Shown here: piece after piece, positions 39,540-52,225 of the stretch
Layout: each line of letters opens with the position of its first letter
Numbering within the stretch: the first letter of the stretch is position 1
Source: Rhabditoides inermis
Taxonomy: Eukaryota; Nematoda; Chromadorea; Rhabditida; Rhabditidae
Assembly (NCBI GenBank): GCA_963966185.1
Contig: CAWZYM010000155.1
Location: 72,501 to 136,500 of the forward strand
Length of the DNA stretch: 64,000 nucleotides
Direction: 5' to 3'
Translations under genes and position numbers: made by a program
Notes under the pieces: model-generated
The model's database searches: none
Told to the model about the DNA's origin: nothing
What the model saw: only the letters and a program-made list of their open reading frames with translations

Positions 39540-39760
39540 GAGAGAGTGGCTAGAGAGCACGCGAGATCGAGAGAGCCAGACACTCCCGCCGAGAAACTCC
39601 GAGTCGTGCAAGTACTTTTGTGATTGCGAGAGCAGCGAATTAGCATTGTAACAAAGACGAGAGAGTGCGGTTCAGCACGCGATCAGCGAGAGAGCGCCAG
39701 ACGGCGAGCGCGCAGCCAGCCGGGAGTCGGGCAGTCGGAAGGCGTTCACTTATAATCGAT
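39540..39760. promoter_or_regulatory. GC-rich island, possible regulatory region
   Basis: CpG-rich sequence (cgagcgcgcagccagccggg) just downstream of the exon at 39937. Only composition supports a regulatory role. Confidence 0.2.
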
Positions 39761-39936
39761 AGCCAAAGGGCGGATTGCGAGCAGCCGAGATTCATCGGGT
39801 GGGATTTCGGTTGGAAGAGAGAGGGTTGTTTCGAGTATCTCACTCCCTCACACACATGCAACACTGACGCACACGCCCACACACACACAAACACATGTAG
39901 TAAACAAACAAAAAAGTAAACAAGTAAACAACTCAC

Positions 39937-41552
39937 GAGTGGGAATCTTGTTAGCCCAACGTGGCGGGGGGAGGTGACATGGTAGTCATCGAGGGCTGCG
40001 TAGGAGGGTTCGGGGTCGGGAGGAGTGCGGGTGGAGGAAGAGGACGAACTAGAGACAAGAGACACATCATATTACTGGAGACATCCAGGTTGTATTAGTA
40101 ATTAGTGATTGGACTCTTTTGAAACGTCTACATGCAAAAAAGAGGATGAATTTGATACGTTTCATTGCAACCACCATGCCAATGAAGTTCCTCGAATTCT
40201 GTCATCGCAATATTTGCAGATTTGATGAAGAACTTTTTTCTTTGCCCGATATTATTATGACAATTCAAATTCCCCATCCGAATTTCGCCGATCACATCGT
40301 TTGTTAGGTATTTTTTTGAATTCTGCTACAATGATGAAGAGGGCGATAAAAGGTCTCGAATATGGTTGAAAGTAGCACTGTAGCGATACTCTCGAAAATC
40401 ACAAATGATACCGACTTATATGCTATTCAGGCTTTGCTGTGTTGAGACAAAATGAATTTTTTTTTCGTGTTTTCTCGCATACGTTTCACTGCCACTACAT
40501 CATTCAAGGAAACATTGTAGTTTTAATGTTTCTATGTAAAACTTGAAAAAAAAATAAAGAAACAAGTTGTACTGACTCGGCATTGCTTGCCTGCGCGGAG
40601 TCGGAGTGTGTCTGGACCGAACCGGAGAGGATAGCCTGGCGGGGAGACACCATGCTGCAAGAGGGGTGGACGGTTCAGAACACCACCCACATAACATCAC
40701 ACATACTCTCGAGGCACCGACCAATTCACAAACTGTCGTGTTCAGTTGTGAGCAGATCGGCACTCAGTTCACCCACCTCCTCTGTATCTGTTGTATGATC
40801 ATCTCCCGCGGGGAGAGGACACAGCCTGGTGTTCCCTCCTCCCTGCCTGCCCCACTGGAGAGGGGCCGCTTCGGACACGGCAGACCTTCTGTAAGAATGT
40901 CTTCAGTCAGCTCCTCGATTCACATAATGGTAAACGCTCGGTACCATGAGGAACAGATTGGTTTGCATTGCGCAATGAACCCTTATAGAATATTTATTTG
41001 GCAATCGTCAATTCATGCTCCAATATCGCTGAGAACAACCAAAAACAGGTAATTAGGAAATGACTTGGCGAACACTAAGAAATATATAACCCACTGGGTG
41101 TCTTTCTGCTGCTCGGCTCCGCATCTTCATTTGAGAGAGATGAGAAGTCGAGATGGAAGGGAGACGGGGAGGAAGCCTGATGGTACGACGTTCAATCAAT
41201 AAGAAGAAATAACAATATTTTTACAAACGAGAAATTAAGATTCATGTTCTCGTGTTTACGTCAAATACGTTTCTCCCAAGACATATAAAATGGAGGGTTA
41301 AATTATCGTCAATACCAACCGACACCCGTTTTTTTAAACAAAAAAAAACATATAATTAGCGCTCACGTGTTTCTCCTCGATGAAATATCGGATGGCTAGA
41401 CCACGGATGAATCGGTTGATGCTGCGACGCGTGATCTAACATTGATAAGCAAATAAAAATCTATCTGATCGTTATGGTGAATGCATGAAAGTACTCACCT
41501 TGAATCGCCTACTGCGATAGCGATGTCCGCCTACCAACTGCGTTTCCTCCAT
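39937..41552 (-). CDS. alternative 5' exons of the 33-41 kb gene, or separate small gene
   Basis: Six exons join in phase: 41499-41552 (ATG at 41552, 15 nt after an ATATAG acceptor), 41367-41435, 41095-41176, 40777-40888, 40577-40654 and 39937-40048. They code MEETQLVGGHRYRSRRFK, then ITRRSINRFIRGLAIRYF (a basic amphipathic helix), LPCPKRPLSSG, SPREMIIQQIQR and DPEPSYAALDDYHV, ending at a donor in phase 0. No stop follows. The phase fits a splice to the exon at 35844 (WAVQSPLERS) but not to those at 36834 or 36099. So this is best read as the 5' end of a long form that skips the short form's first two exons; a separate gene with an unseen last exon is possible. Confidence 0.6.
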
Positions 41553-41770
41553 GTCTACCGGAGATTCCTATATTGTATAGGTGGTATTAAAGAACGTGAA
41601 CAGAAGTAGCAGAGAACCGCGTATAATACGACATAAGACAAATCGAGTCCATTACTCGCTGCTGGGAGGGAAAACAATATGACAATAATCATAGAGAGAA
41701 AGGGAGTGGCAGAATGGCAAATCCGAACCTCTCTCTCATTGGAAAGAGAGAGAGAGAGAAAGAGAAAGAG

Positions 41771-41824
<54 letters not shown>

Positions 41825-43257
41825 GTGCTCCCTTTCAGGCGAATGGGGCGCAGGTGTGTTGGGTGAGGGAGGATGAATAGAATAGGTAATGACAGGGACG
41901 GCAAATGAGCGACGTCCATGTAAGAAGAGCCCTCCACAAACAAACATCATTGATTGCAACTCAACATTACTATTATTCAAGTGCAACAGAAATAACGCTA
42001 CAAAGAAATGGTGCTAAACGCTTCACACAACGATATTGATTCGCAAAATGTAGACAAAACGCACTGCTATGTAGGATAAAAAATATTTCGGTGGCAACAA
42101 AGAGGATCGTAACGTAGAGCTCGGAATGTAGTCTAAAAGATACGTGGCAGGGAGAGGACACGAAACGAACGCTTGAGAATGAAAGAGAGGGGAGAGAGAG
42201 AGAGAGAGAGAGAGGGGGAAGAGAGAGAGGAGAGAGAGGGGGAAGAGAGAGAGGAGAGAGAGGGAAAGATAGGCGTCGGGTCGTCATGGCTACACACTGG
42301 CCAGTCGTTGAGGTGTGAACGAACAGATGCGATGATCACTGCAATTTGCATAAGTGCCTTCAATCGAACCGAACACAGTAGCTTCAGTCAGATAGTATTT
42401 GTCAGGTAAAAGTAGAGTGAATAGGTAATGAAGTGGAAGAAGGGCAAGCCCAGCAAAAGTGCAATAATCAGATACGCTTTTATTTCTTGAGGCAATTTAG
42501 TAATTCCTGGAAACATTACTACGTCTGATTGACTTGACTACCAGACATTATTGAATAAGAAAAAGTAAATAAGATAAGAAAAAAGAGGAATTCACTCACC
42601 CAGAGTGTGAGAGATTGAGATAGTTATAGAGAATCAGAGGCTCCGATGCCGGGAAATGAAAGAACACTTTCTATCGAGATTGCGAAGTGTGTTATTCATG
42701 GGAGCTGAAAGTGTATGTGAGTTAAGCATGCATCAGACGTCAATTGAATACCATATGAGAGTACCCATTTGCGCGACCAGAAAGCAGAAGCTCGAAATGT
42801 AGCCACACAAAAAATGTTCTCTCTTGCGTGCCGCAGATTCGCTAGATTGATTTTTCAAACTTGTTTCCAATAATTTGGCACGTTGACCACGCAATATTTC
42901 TCTTCTGCCATAGCTGATAAGCGAAACTTGTTCCAAATATTTATTTTATTCATTACAAAATACGAGTAAAATCATTCATCAATGATCAATATAGCATCTT
43001 GCGTTTTTGTAGGTATGTAAGTGATACAATAAGTGAACGTAATAGCAATCATTTCTTATTACAATGAAAAACACGGAACATTGTTAACAAAACGACGACT
43101 AGGAAATACGAGAGAGAATTGTGGGTGAAAAAGAAAAGTGAGAGTGAGTGCAGTGTATGAACATAAATGTGAATGGCAATGATGGTGAGGAAAATACTGT
43201 TCAGTTACAGTACGATATCTACAGTGTTTAAAACACAGCATTCAAACTACAGTAAGC
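41553..43257. other. intergenic between the two minus-strand genes
   Basis: GA-rich DNA (41745-41821, 42189-42268) with no exon found. AATAAA on the minus strand at 42940-42950 could end transcripts of the upstream 43.3-60.2 kb gene. Confidence 0.5.
41745..41821. repeat. (GA)n microsatellite
   Basis: Interrupted GA/GAAA array upstream of the 41.5 kb start. Confidence 0.95.
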
Positions 43258-43480
43258 CTAGAGTGTGACAGCGAGGACGATTCCAATGGTAATGAGGACA
43301 GCGAGAATGACAATGGGTGCGAGGATGAAATAGCAGAAGACGAGACAGCAGCTGCGGGGGTTGTCCCTCCACTGAGAGAGCGGCGGACAACCACAGCACC
43401 CATCCTCCTCGTCCTCCTCCTCCTCCGATGGTCCGCCACAGCAGCCACATGGTCCGCACGAACCCAGTGGACCACACAGA
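43258..43480 (-). other. alternative last exon B (Cys-rich transmembrane anchor)
   Basis: After GGTTGCAG, also phase 2, the exon reads LCGPLGSCGPCGCCGG, an acidic run (EEEEDEED), CCGCPPLSQW, then a hydrophobic helix (CYFILAPIVILAVLITIGIV) and a stop. It is phase-compatible with the same donor at 43892 as exon A and lies downstream of A's stop, so it needs alternative splicing. The cysteine cluster next to the membrane could be palmitoylated or metal-binding (inference). Confidence 0.65.
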
Positions 43481-44615
43481 CTGCAACCACGGGGGGTTAG
43501 AAAGCAAACCGAGGACAGTGAGGTCACACTAGAACTGTAAGTGAAAGTCGTTGTGATTAGTGTGTATTAGTGCAAACACATTGTCACTCGTCACTCCAAC
43601 AGTAAGAGTGATTATTAGTGAGTGATTAGAGTTCGAGGTTGAAGTAGAGCCATGTGAGTATGCATATCAATATGATAGCGATGATAATGGGAATGAGGGT
43701 GCACAGCCAGAACTTGAGTTTGTAGTTGGGGGCCTCGGCACCGTAGTACGAGGTGCGGTTGCGTATTCTAGAATACCATGAGAAGTCATGCAGTGAAAAA
43801 AGTTCCATCTGATTTTCAAATCACTGTGTAACTGCATACATGATACATGTTCATGCGTTTTTTGTTCATTCAGGAATGTCATCTATCATACCTGTAGTTG
43901 GCGTCTCCGACCCTCTTTTTCTGCTTCTTCCCGCGTGGCTGTCTGTCCATCGGCTCCGCTCCGCGACCTAATCAGAACAGTTAGAATATGCAAATGAGCT
44001 CGTTTTCCCACCTGTGAGCGGACGACGTTCGGGGTAGAAATCACGATCATCATCTGGGAAAGAGGTGCGGTGATATACGAAGGGAAGCCCCGCCCACCCA
44101 AGCTCCGCCCCAAGCCTCACCTCTCTGTTCCTCCACGGCTCGGGGCGACTGGAATGGTGCGCGGGGGGTGGGCGCGTCGACTTCGCGCGAGTTGCGCGCC
44201 GCCTCGCGTGACTTGCGCGGCTCCGCGTCTCCCGAGAGACGAGACGGACGCGGCTGGTACGCAGGCGGCTGGAGTATCACATTGTATAGTCACAAATAGT
44301 GAGTGTTGCAAGTTGCTACATATTGGTGTGATTGTTAGGAAAACTGTGATGAACATTTTAAATCACTCATGAAACGTACTTACAAACGTATGTGGGAATC
44401 GAACAATTTTTCAACGTGTTATTCAGGAAAATAACACGACTGACTCTCTGGTACTGTGCGTGTGCCTGTTCCTCTCCCGCCATGTATCCCTGGCCTCTTC
44501 CCTCCGTCGACGGGCGTTCACCACTGTTCCGGAGGATTCCACCCCCTCCCCCTCCTCCCTCTCCCGACTGACGAGCAGGCTGGGTCTGCAGGGCCTGCAA
44601 GGAGTGGATGAGAGA

Positions 44616-44660
<45 letters not shown>

Positions 44661-47600
44661 AGAGGGAGAGGGGGAGAGAGGGAGAGAGGGAGAGAGAGAG
44701 GGGAAGAGATAGAGAGAGAGAGAGAGACTCACAATAGGGACCCTCTCCACCCTGGCTGGCCGCTCGCTCTCCGTGTCCCAGTCGCTACCGTAGTCCTCGT
44801 CCCGTCGGTGCGGGGGTGCCGTCGGTCTGATGAGGGAAAATTGAAAACTGAGTTTTACAAAAACAACAAGCCTTCAGACTTGATGTACTAGACACCAAGT
44901 TTTGCTTTTTCTGTATATACACTTAACATACAAGACTATACACACAACATACAAGACTGCGTCTCTGGTTCATTGAAAATCCGTTCAATTACGAGTAAGT
45001 TTCACCAAAATTATAAGACCACTTTGAGCAAGTTACTCTAATCAATAGTTTTACTCTGTTGCCAACAACTCATCTTTACCCTGTAAAATGAACAGGTGTT
45101 TATAATGAAAATGATGTCACGCACCTGTATCCTGCCTGCTGTGTGGGGTCGGGATACCTCTGTTCATAGGGGGGCAGCTGACCCTGCGGACCCTGCCAGG
45201 GTGAGAGGCCATCAGAGGTCGGGGCGAGAGTCTGCTCCGGCTAGAACAAATAGTTACTCACAAACACTTTGATGGATCTATCACATATTGCTGAGTGAAA
45301 CCAATTATCTCCTGCAACCACTGAATGCCATTTCAATACAAGGTAAAACATATTTCGTATCATCTCCGCAGGTATCTAGTTTCTTTTTCATACGTGATAC
45401 TTCGCGAATCCTCTGGACATTGTTTGATTCAACACCGTAAATCTTAACCTATCTTTATTCTTTTGCGCTTACGAAAACTTTATAACGTGAAGCATACTCA
45501 CCCCTTTCTTGCTTCCGAGATGCACTCTGACCTGTATGGGACTGCCCGGCTCGCGCATCTCGGGAGGAATCATGTACGTGTTCCTGCCCTACAACATCTT
45601 CTATCAACACACGCACTTCGCGTCTCACCCACCTGTCCACTCTGTCCTCCTCCCCCTCCTTCTCCCCCCGCCTCCCCCTCTCCGGGCACAGTCTCATAGA
45701 CGACTGCCCGCGGCTGTTGCTGAGGAGCAGGCGCCACCGGAAGGTTCTCGTATCTGACAAGACAACGGCAACTCTTTTTAGAACAATATAGTTAGTATAT
45801 GAATGTTCCAGCAGTTCTCCTGTTCAAAACGTCCCGCACCATTTGCGCACAATGTTTCATACGGAAGCGCTCAGCGCTTGTCATTTGAGATAACGTAGAG
45901 GTTAGGTTTTACCACATCGTATGCAACGTTATGCACCTGGAGAGTATATAACTATTTTTATTACTCTATGTAGTTACGTTTCACAAAATTCATATATATG
46001 ATTCAACATTTTTCAAGATAATATAGGCGGATTGAAGTTTTCACACTTGAAATGAAATATAACTCCGAATTGATTCCGAAACAAAATACCTTGGCAGCGC
46101 AGCGGGTGCCTTCTGTCTCGCGCCGTGTTCCAGGTAGGATCTGGAACGACTACAGTGACAAGTGTATTCGTGTCGGGACCCACCTCCTCTGCACATCTTC
46201 GCGCGTCTGCCGCAGCATCTCCTCACGGGCACGCATTTCACGATCGATCTACAGTCAGCAATAAATCAATAATTCAATATTTGTCCACCGTACCATCTCC
46301 TGTTTGGAGTCTACGGCACCCATGAGACGATTGGGTCGAGTGGACTGGTCCCGCATCTAGACACAAAATTATTTATCTTTACACATACTAGAAACGTGAG
46401 TCTAACGTTTCCCTAATGTTCCAAGTTTGTCTCTCACCTGTATGCCGGCTCCATTCTGTGCCTGCCCCGGTTGTCCGTAGGTGGTCACCACCTGAATGAG
46501 AAAAGAGTGAAAATCTGAATTCTGAAATCGACAACTGTAACTCTGCCGTACCGTCTTGGAGTGTTGTCCACCGGGTGGCATCTTGTTAATCACAGAGTAC
46601 GCCTGAAAACTAAACGTTTCGCAAGTATGATATGTATGATGTTATTTGAACATTTGCAATGAAATGAGATATCATATATTTGTAATTGCACGTATGTATC
46701 ATTCCAAATACCAAATACCCACCGCGTTAGGGTCCTGTGTGGTTATGGTGCGAATGACCTGAAAGTTTGTGACTTACAATTACATCGGGATGAACATAAT
46801 AAGTAACAGATCTGCGGGTATCAACAAGTGCGATTACTCTCCAATCTCTCTCTTATGCCGTGCTATGCGCAGTGGGGCGAACCTGTCTCATCAATTATCC
46901 CATCGAGAATCGATAGCATTGTCGCAGTTGTTTCTCTTTTTCATCTCCCGGTCACACCTTCTCTCCAAGGCCTATCATACTAAATCAAACCGCGCAGAGA
47001 ATGAGAATGGGTGATTATAATAATGGGTGTTACTTATCCTATAACTGCGTTGTTACCAGATTCAGAAATACTGGAAGAGGAACGGAACATGGAATGGAAT
47101 AATGTCATATGCTAATATCTATGAACGAACCTCTACCCCCTGTCCAGTGGGTGGTTTCGGGGGTGGCACTGGTGGCTTTCCATGGGAAGACGAACCGATT
47201 GGAACAGAGCCCTGCAAGACATGTCATCAAAGTACAATCTATCGAATTCGGTTTGAGTGTGGCCACAGTAACAGTTGAAGTTATTAATAATCGGGAACTT
47301 TTTTTATTATTTCCGAAATACGTTTCGCAAGCGTGTCTTAGGATCGGTCGAATTTTACTTAATAATGAAAGCAGTATGCTTTTTTGATTTCGAAAAAAAT
47401 AACCTTTGATCGCGGCGTGGATTTCGAAGAGTTGTTGAGTAAGAACTTTTTCATTTAGAAAATCAGTTGGAATACAGGGCGTAGCGATGGAAAACAGAAT
47501 GAGACAATGTTGAGACGATTGGCAACACTAATCTGGTTAGCCAGTATAGGCAGTAAGTGATCTAATCAATCAGCCGATGCGTGTAGTGATCAATTGCGGC

Positions 47601-49556
47601 GCGAGAGAGATCTATGAACCGCTAGCCGCAGATTTACGGCTCTCTTTGGCATAGCCGCCACATAACACATAACATACTCTCATGTTTCCGAAAGTATGTT
47701 TTAGTTGTCTGGCGAATGAAAAGTGTGTATACAACAATGACAATGGGACGCGTAAATATTCGGTATACGTTCCATCGTACCAATATGTTCTCAGTGATTA
47801 GTGCGTGAACAGTATACGACAGATATCCGACATATAGTTCTTATATGTTACTATCAATCAATATCTATGTAATGTGATCATTCGCACCTCTTCGGGGGTG
47901 TGCAGGTTGTGTCTGGTGAGACGGGGCTGCGAGTGACGCTGGAAGGCCGAGTCGTCAGCGTCACTGAAGGACACATGTCACTCGTCTCCCTTGTTACCCT
48001 GGTTCCTTCTCCCTCTCCCAGGTTGCCCCCCCCCCTCACTCTATGGTGTCGTTGATGAGTGTCTCGTTGAGTACTCGTCTGCCGGGCGATCGAAGGACCA
48101 CTCCGTCCCCGATCGAGGCAACCTGAATTGTGAATAGTCAGAATTGCATTCTCTCACAATCATACTCTTTATCAGTACGTTTCACGGATGTATTATGTGA
48201 TTGATTGGTGCGGAACAATAATTTCCACGACGTTCTACGTGTTCCAATAAATTCACGAAATCATTCATTCACTCAGTGATCGGTGATCGGTACATACATA
48301 CTGCTATCCAATGCTTTTCTTTCGCAACTACGTTTCAATTGCCGAATACAATAACATCTTCACAAAAACAATAATCTTTTCTTGGTCACGATTTCTTGTA
48401 TCATTGTTAAAGTATTATTGTACGTTTCATTCGTCTGCTATACATTTGCAACAAAGACACTATTAGAGTCTTAATTTAGGTTTCAAAATAACGATCTCAC
48501 CCCCGGAATAGTGGCATAGGCGGTAGTCTTGGTTGTTTCCTTTCCGTTCGCGTCCCTACAGATGTATTGATCAATTACTTATTGATTGATAGTCGATCAA
48601 TTATCGATTAACCTGGTAACTTCCGTGGTGGTTGTGGTGGACTCGTGGAAAGATCGAGGACGCGTAGGCTGCAGCTGGAAAATGTTATAATTGCATTTTG
48701 TATGTGTATTTGTTTATACGTTTCACAGTATTAAAGGTAGTGTACCCTCTGAATCAAATATAAAAAATATCACAAATGTATTATCAATGTCTTTTAGAAG
48801 TATTTTTTATGTCGTTTATGGTTGTTTGTTTTAAAAAATAATGAAATTGTTGGTTGTTTTAAAAAATAATGAAATTAAAAATTATCAAACTTTTATTTTA
48901 ATCCAACATGATACGCATATTTGCGCAACGTTGTGAGTTATGATTTTTAACATCATTCAACATATCTAATAATAATAATAATATTTATTACCGCGTATAC
49001 TATATATATGAACACAGGACATCTTACTGCGTTTAGCATATAATTTCCTATCAGCTGTTTTCGCCAGTTTAGTAAAAGAAACACATAGTAGAAATGTTAT
49101 ATAAAATAAGAATGACATAAGAAACAATATATAAACACATGCGAATAAATTGTCTTGAATGAAACAGCCGTTAGTGTGGTCAAATTGTGTAACTTCGTGC
49201 AGTTGTGCACACACCCCCGAGCTGATTAAAAGTTATTAGTTTCTTCGATTTCTCACTCCAATATTCAAATAGTTTTTTAAAACTAAATTGTTTCAAAATA
49301 TATGTTTGCATCATCATAATATACTCATTGAGTCGTAAACAATGACATGTTGTATCTACACATGCACCCAGATTCAGAGGGTACACTACCTTTAATAGAT
49401 TCATCTTTCAAGTTTGCAACGCAATATTGCTTCGTCTTCATTGAATACGTTCTTAATTATTTTGATATCAATATAATGTTGCTCTCTCTCTCCTTTCTCC
49501 CTCTCCCTCTCTCTCCTCCTCTCTCTCTCCCCCTCTCTCTCTCCCCCCCTCTCTCT

Positions 49557-49610
<54 letters not shown>

Positions 49611-51367
49611 ACCTCCTCTTCCTCTCTGTCTCCTGCTCGACTGCTGCCCCTCGATACCACGTGGTGGATGTGAGAGCGAGTGTCCGTGTCGTACACGTAT
49701 CTGATTATTGATTGATTATCAATTAATTACGTCATCAGCATCGAAGCTTCGAAACCTCATCAAGCGTGAATAAGTGTGAGTATTGATTGGTTGACGTGAT
49801 TATCGATTGCTCTCACCTTATGACAGCTGCATCAGTGGTCGAGTCCCCACTGCCAGGGGAGGGAATGTTCTCCACTGCCACCAGTTCGATACTGCAATTT
49901 TTTCCTTTTGTTTATCACGTATAATGTTTAGGAATTTTGACTTACGTGAATGTTCCGAGACAGACTCATCTTTTTGTAGTATTCGTATTCGTGTGATGTA
50001 CTCAAAAACAAATTTCATAGATTTGATTGTTCCTTTTCTTTGTTGAGTAGCAAGATACACTTTTTTCTCTACGCTTATAGTAAGTAAGCGATTGGAAGTA
50101 GTGACTGACATTTTCTGACATATCAGTCTGACATATCCAATACACAACAATTTTAACTTCTGCTCTATTCATACGTTTCACAAATGTAAGTTAGCAACAC
50201 GTGCACATCACGGACTTCAAAAGCCGGTATGTTGCGGTAAAAAAACATGAACGGAAACTAGTACTAGCAAAATAATGGTATTATTTAAATAGTATTATGT
50301 ATTATTCTAACAGTACTAGTACTATATTATAATAAACAGTATTACTTTTACCACACACGAAATTTTCTCACGGACATAAACCAGACAGAATGTTGAACTA
50401 AAACACCATATCCGATAAAGTACACTTTGATTTTTTCATACGTTTCATGCCCAAAATATATCATGGTTACAAAGATTGCTTTAATATTGTTTTATAGTGC
50501 ATCAGTATTAGCAATGAAAACCCTTGGTTGATGACTATTTCAATCGATCGCAGGTCATATGATTCACAAAATCACACTACTCCACCCACCCCTGTTGCTC
50601 CGCATCCGGCACCGTCTGTCTGTACGTCAGCGTCGTCGGCCCGACGTCGCTCTCCCGGTACGAGACGTACGTCGTCGTACGAGTCTCCGTCGGAAGCTCG
50701 TACCTGAACATCGTACGTACGATCTTTGCCTCTGTCTCGCGCTCTCCTGGCAAGCTATCAATAAAGCGTGAGAAAGTCAATGTTTGTTCTCACGTCATGG
50801 TTTTCGTGGTCGTTACCATCCGCTCCATCTCGGGAGATGGCTGAAAGCGATCGATAAATCAATAAATCAATAACAGTAGTAGAGAACAATCGATATCAGT
50901 ATTCTCACGTAGCGAGAGAGTGTGTGTGGAGGGGAATATCAAATAGTGAGAGCGTCGCTCGAATGTTGACAACGAGTGATAAGGAATAGATAAGGATTAG
51001 CGGGAGTGATCGGGAAGTATGAGTTGGCCACTCACTCCCATCGATAAGAAAATCCAGGGTCCGCAAGAGCCAAAACAACACTGATAGTATTAGTTACACC
51101 AACAGGTTCAACCCGGCTTACCGACACCTACATATAACACTGATAACCATCACAATCAAGCAAAAGTATTCACGAACGGTAGTGAAATCAGTTGCTGTCA
51201 GTTTCATCAAACCCAGTACAGAAACCTATTTCAAACACTCTGTAAAACTTTATAAAACTTTCAAAACACGTATTCGGTTTCTCAAAGACTGACCGCACCA
51301 ATACACTAGTACAGTTTCCGGCGCGCATTCTGCGTAGATGACTGTGCTATGTTGAATAATCGCCGAA

Positions 51368-51409
<42 letters not shown>

Positions 51410-52128
51410 GCTTGAGTCGAGTGAGTCAGCGTCTTGCATGCATGCGAGACAGGAAGGCAAGCCATAAAGGGACCGTGTGCAAACACACGCGGATTGCGCG
51501 CATGCCCGGACCATAGATACGTTCCAGCCGTTACGTTAACAGTCGCGGCGGGACTGTAGGGGTAATTCGATGTATGTTGCCTCAAAGCGACCAAAATATT
51601 ACCACCGAAATCATTACAAATACGTTACGTTTCACTAAACGTATGATACGGAAACGGTCAGCGTGAGACAATTAGTAGAACTATCGACGAATAAACGTGA
51701 AGCACGCTGTCGGAGATTTTGACTGCGCCCTTTCGATCTTTTTGCAAATGTGTCAGGAAAAAGGTGTAACTGCACCAATTGAAAATGAAACTACTATCAT
51801 ATCGTACTACTTGGCGTTACCAGGTATTTCGACGTGCAATACATACCAATATGATACCAAACAACGCCACCTTCTCCCTCTCCCTCTCCCTCTCCCTCCA
51901 CCCCTCTCCCGGCACGGGGCGATGCGGACGGGAGTAGTCGAACGAGCGAGGCTGACCATTCAGCAACGGGGTCTGCAAGGAAACTGTTATCGGCTGTTTG
52001 GTTATTCACCACGGTCGCATTGTGTTTCAATCATTCACCTTATCTTCGCCTCCCACCAGCTTGATTCCGGCCTCTTCCACCGGACCAGAGAGGTTGATGG
52101 GAGAGGAGGCCAGTACGGCACTGCAAGG

Positions 52129-52172
<44 letters not shown>

Positions 52173-52190
52173 GAAAGAAAGAAAGAGAGA

Positions 52191-52225
<35 letters not shown>

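Larger units (their letters stand above)
36870..39936. other. 3 kb non-coding stretch, possible internal promoter
   Basis: No exon found. At 38040-38170 a GC- and CpG-rich island (gcgcgatcggatcgcccctg and neighbours) stands out from AT-rich surroundings and could be the promoter of the short form. A GA array lies at 37518-37552. Confidence 0.4.
43892..50840 (-). other. exons 22-44: low-complexity stalk before the anchor
   Basis: Exons: 50794-50840, 50590-50754, 49817-49891, 49613-49700, 48613-48674, 48501-48555, 48040-48122, 47888-47963, 47137-47211, 46723-46758, 46552-46602, 46438-46491, 46294-46356, 46184-46248, 46090-46140, 45633-45753, 45502-45588, 45125-45240, 44733-44826, 44445-44594, 44121-44268, 44012-44053 and 43892-43967. 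Many are 36-90 nt. Content: RTTTYVSYRE, TTTTTEVTRD and TITTQDPN Thr-rich words, KPPVPPPKPPTGQG (SH3-ligand-like), a short helix REMRAREEMLRQTREDVQRR, a Gly run, and a basic stretch KKQKKR just ahead of the anchor. All phases agree. Nothing in it is a known domain. Confidence 0.75.
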
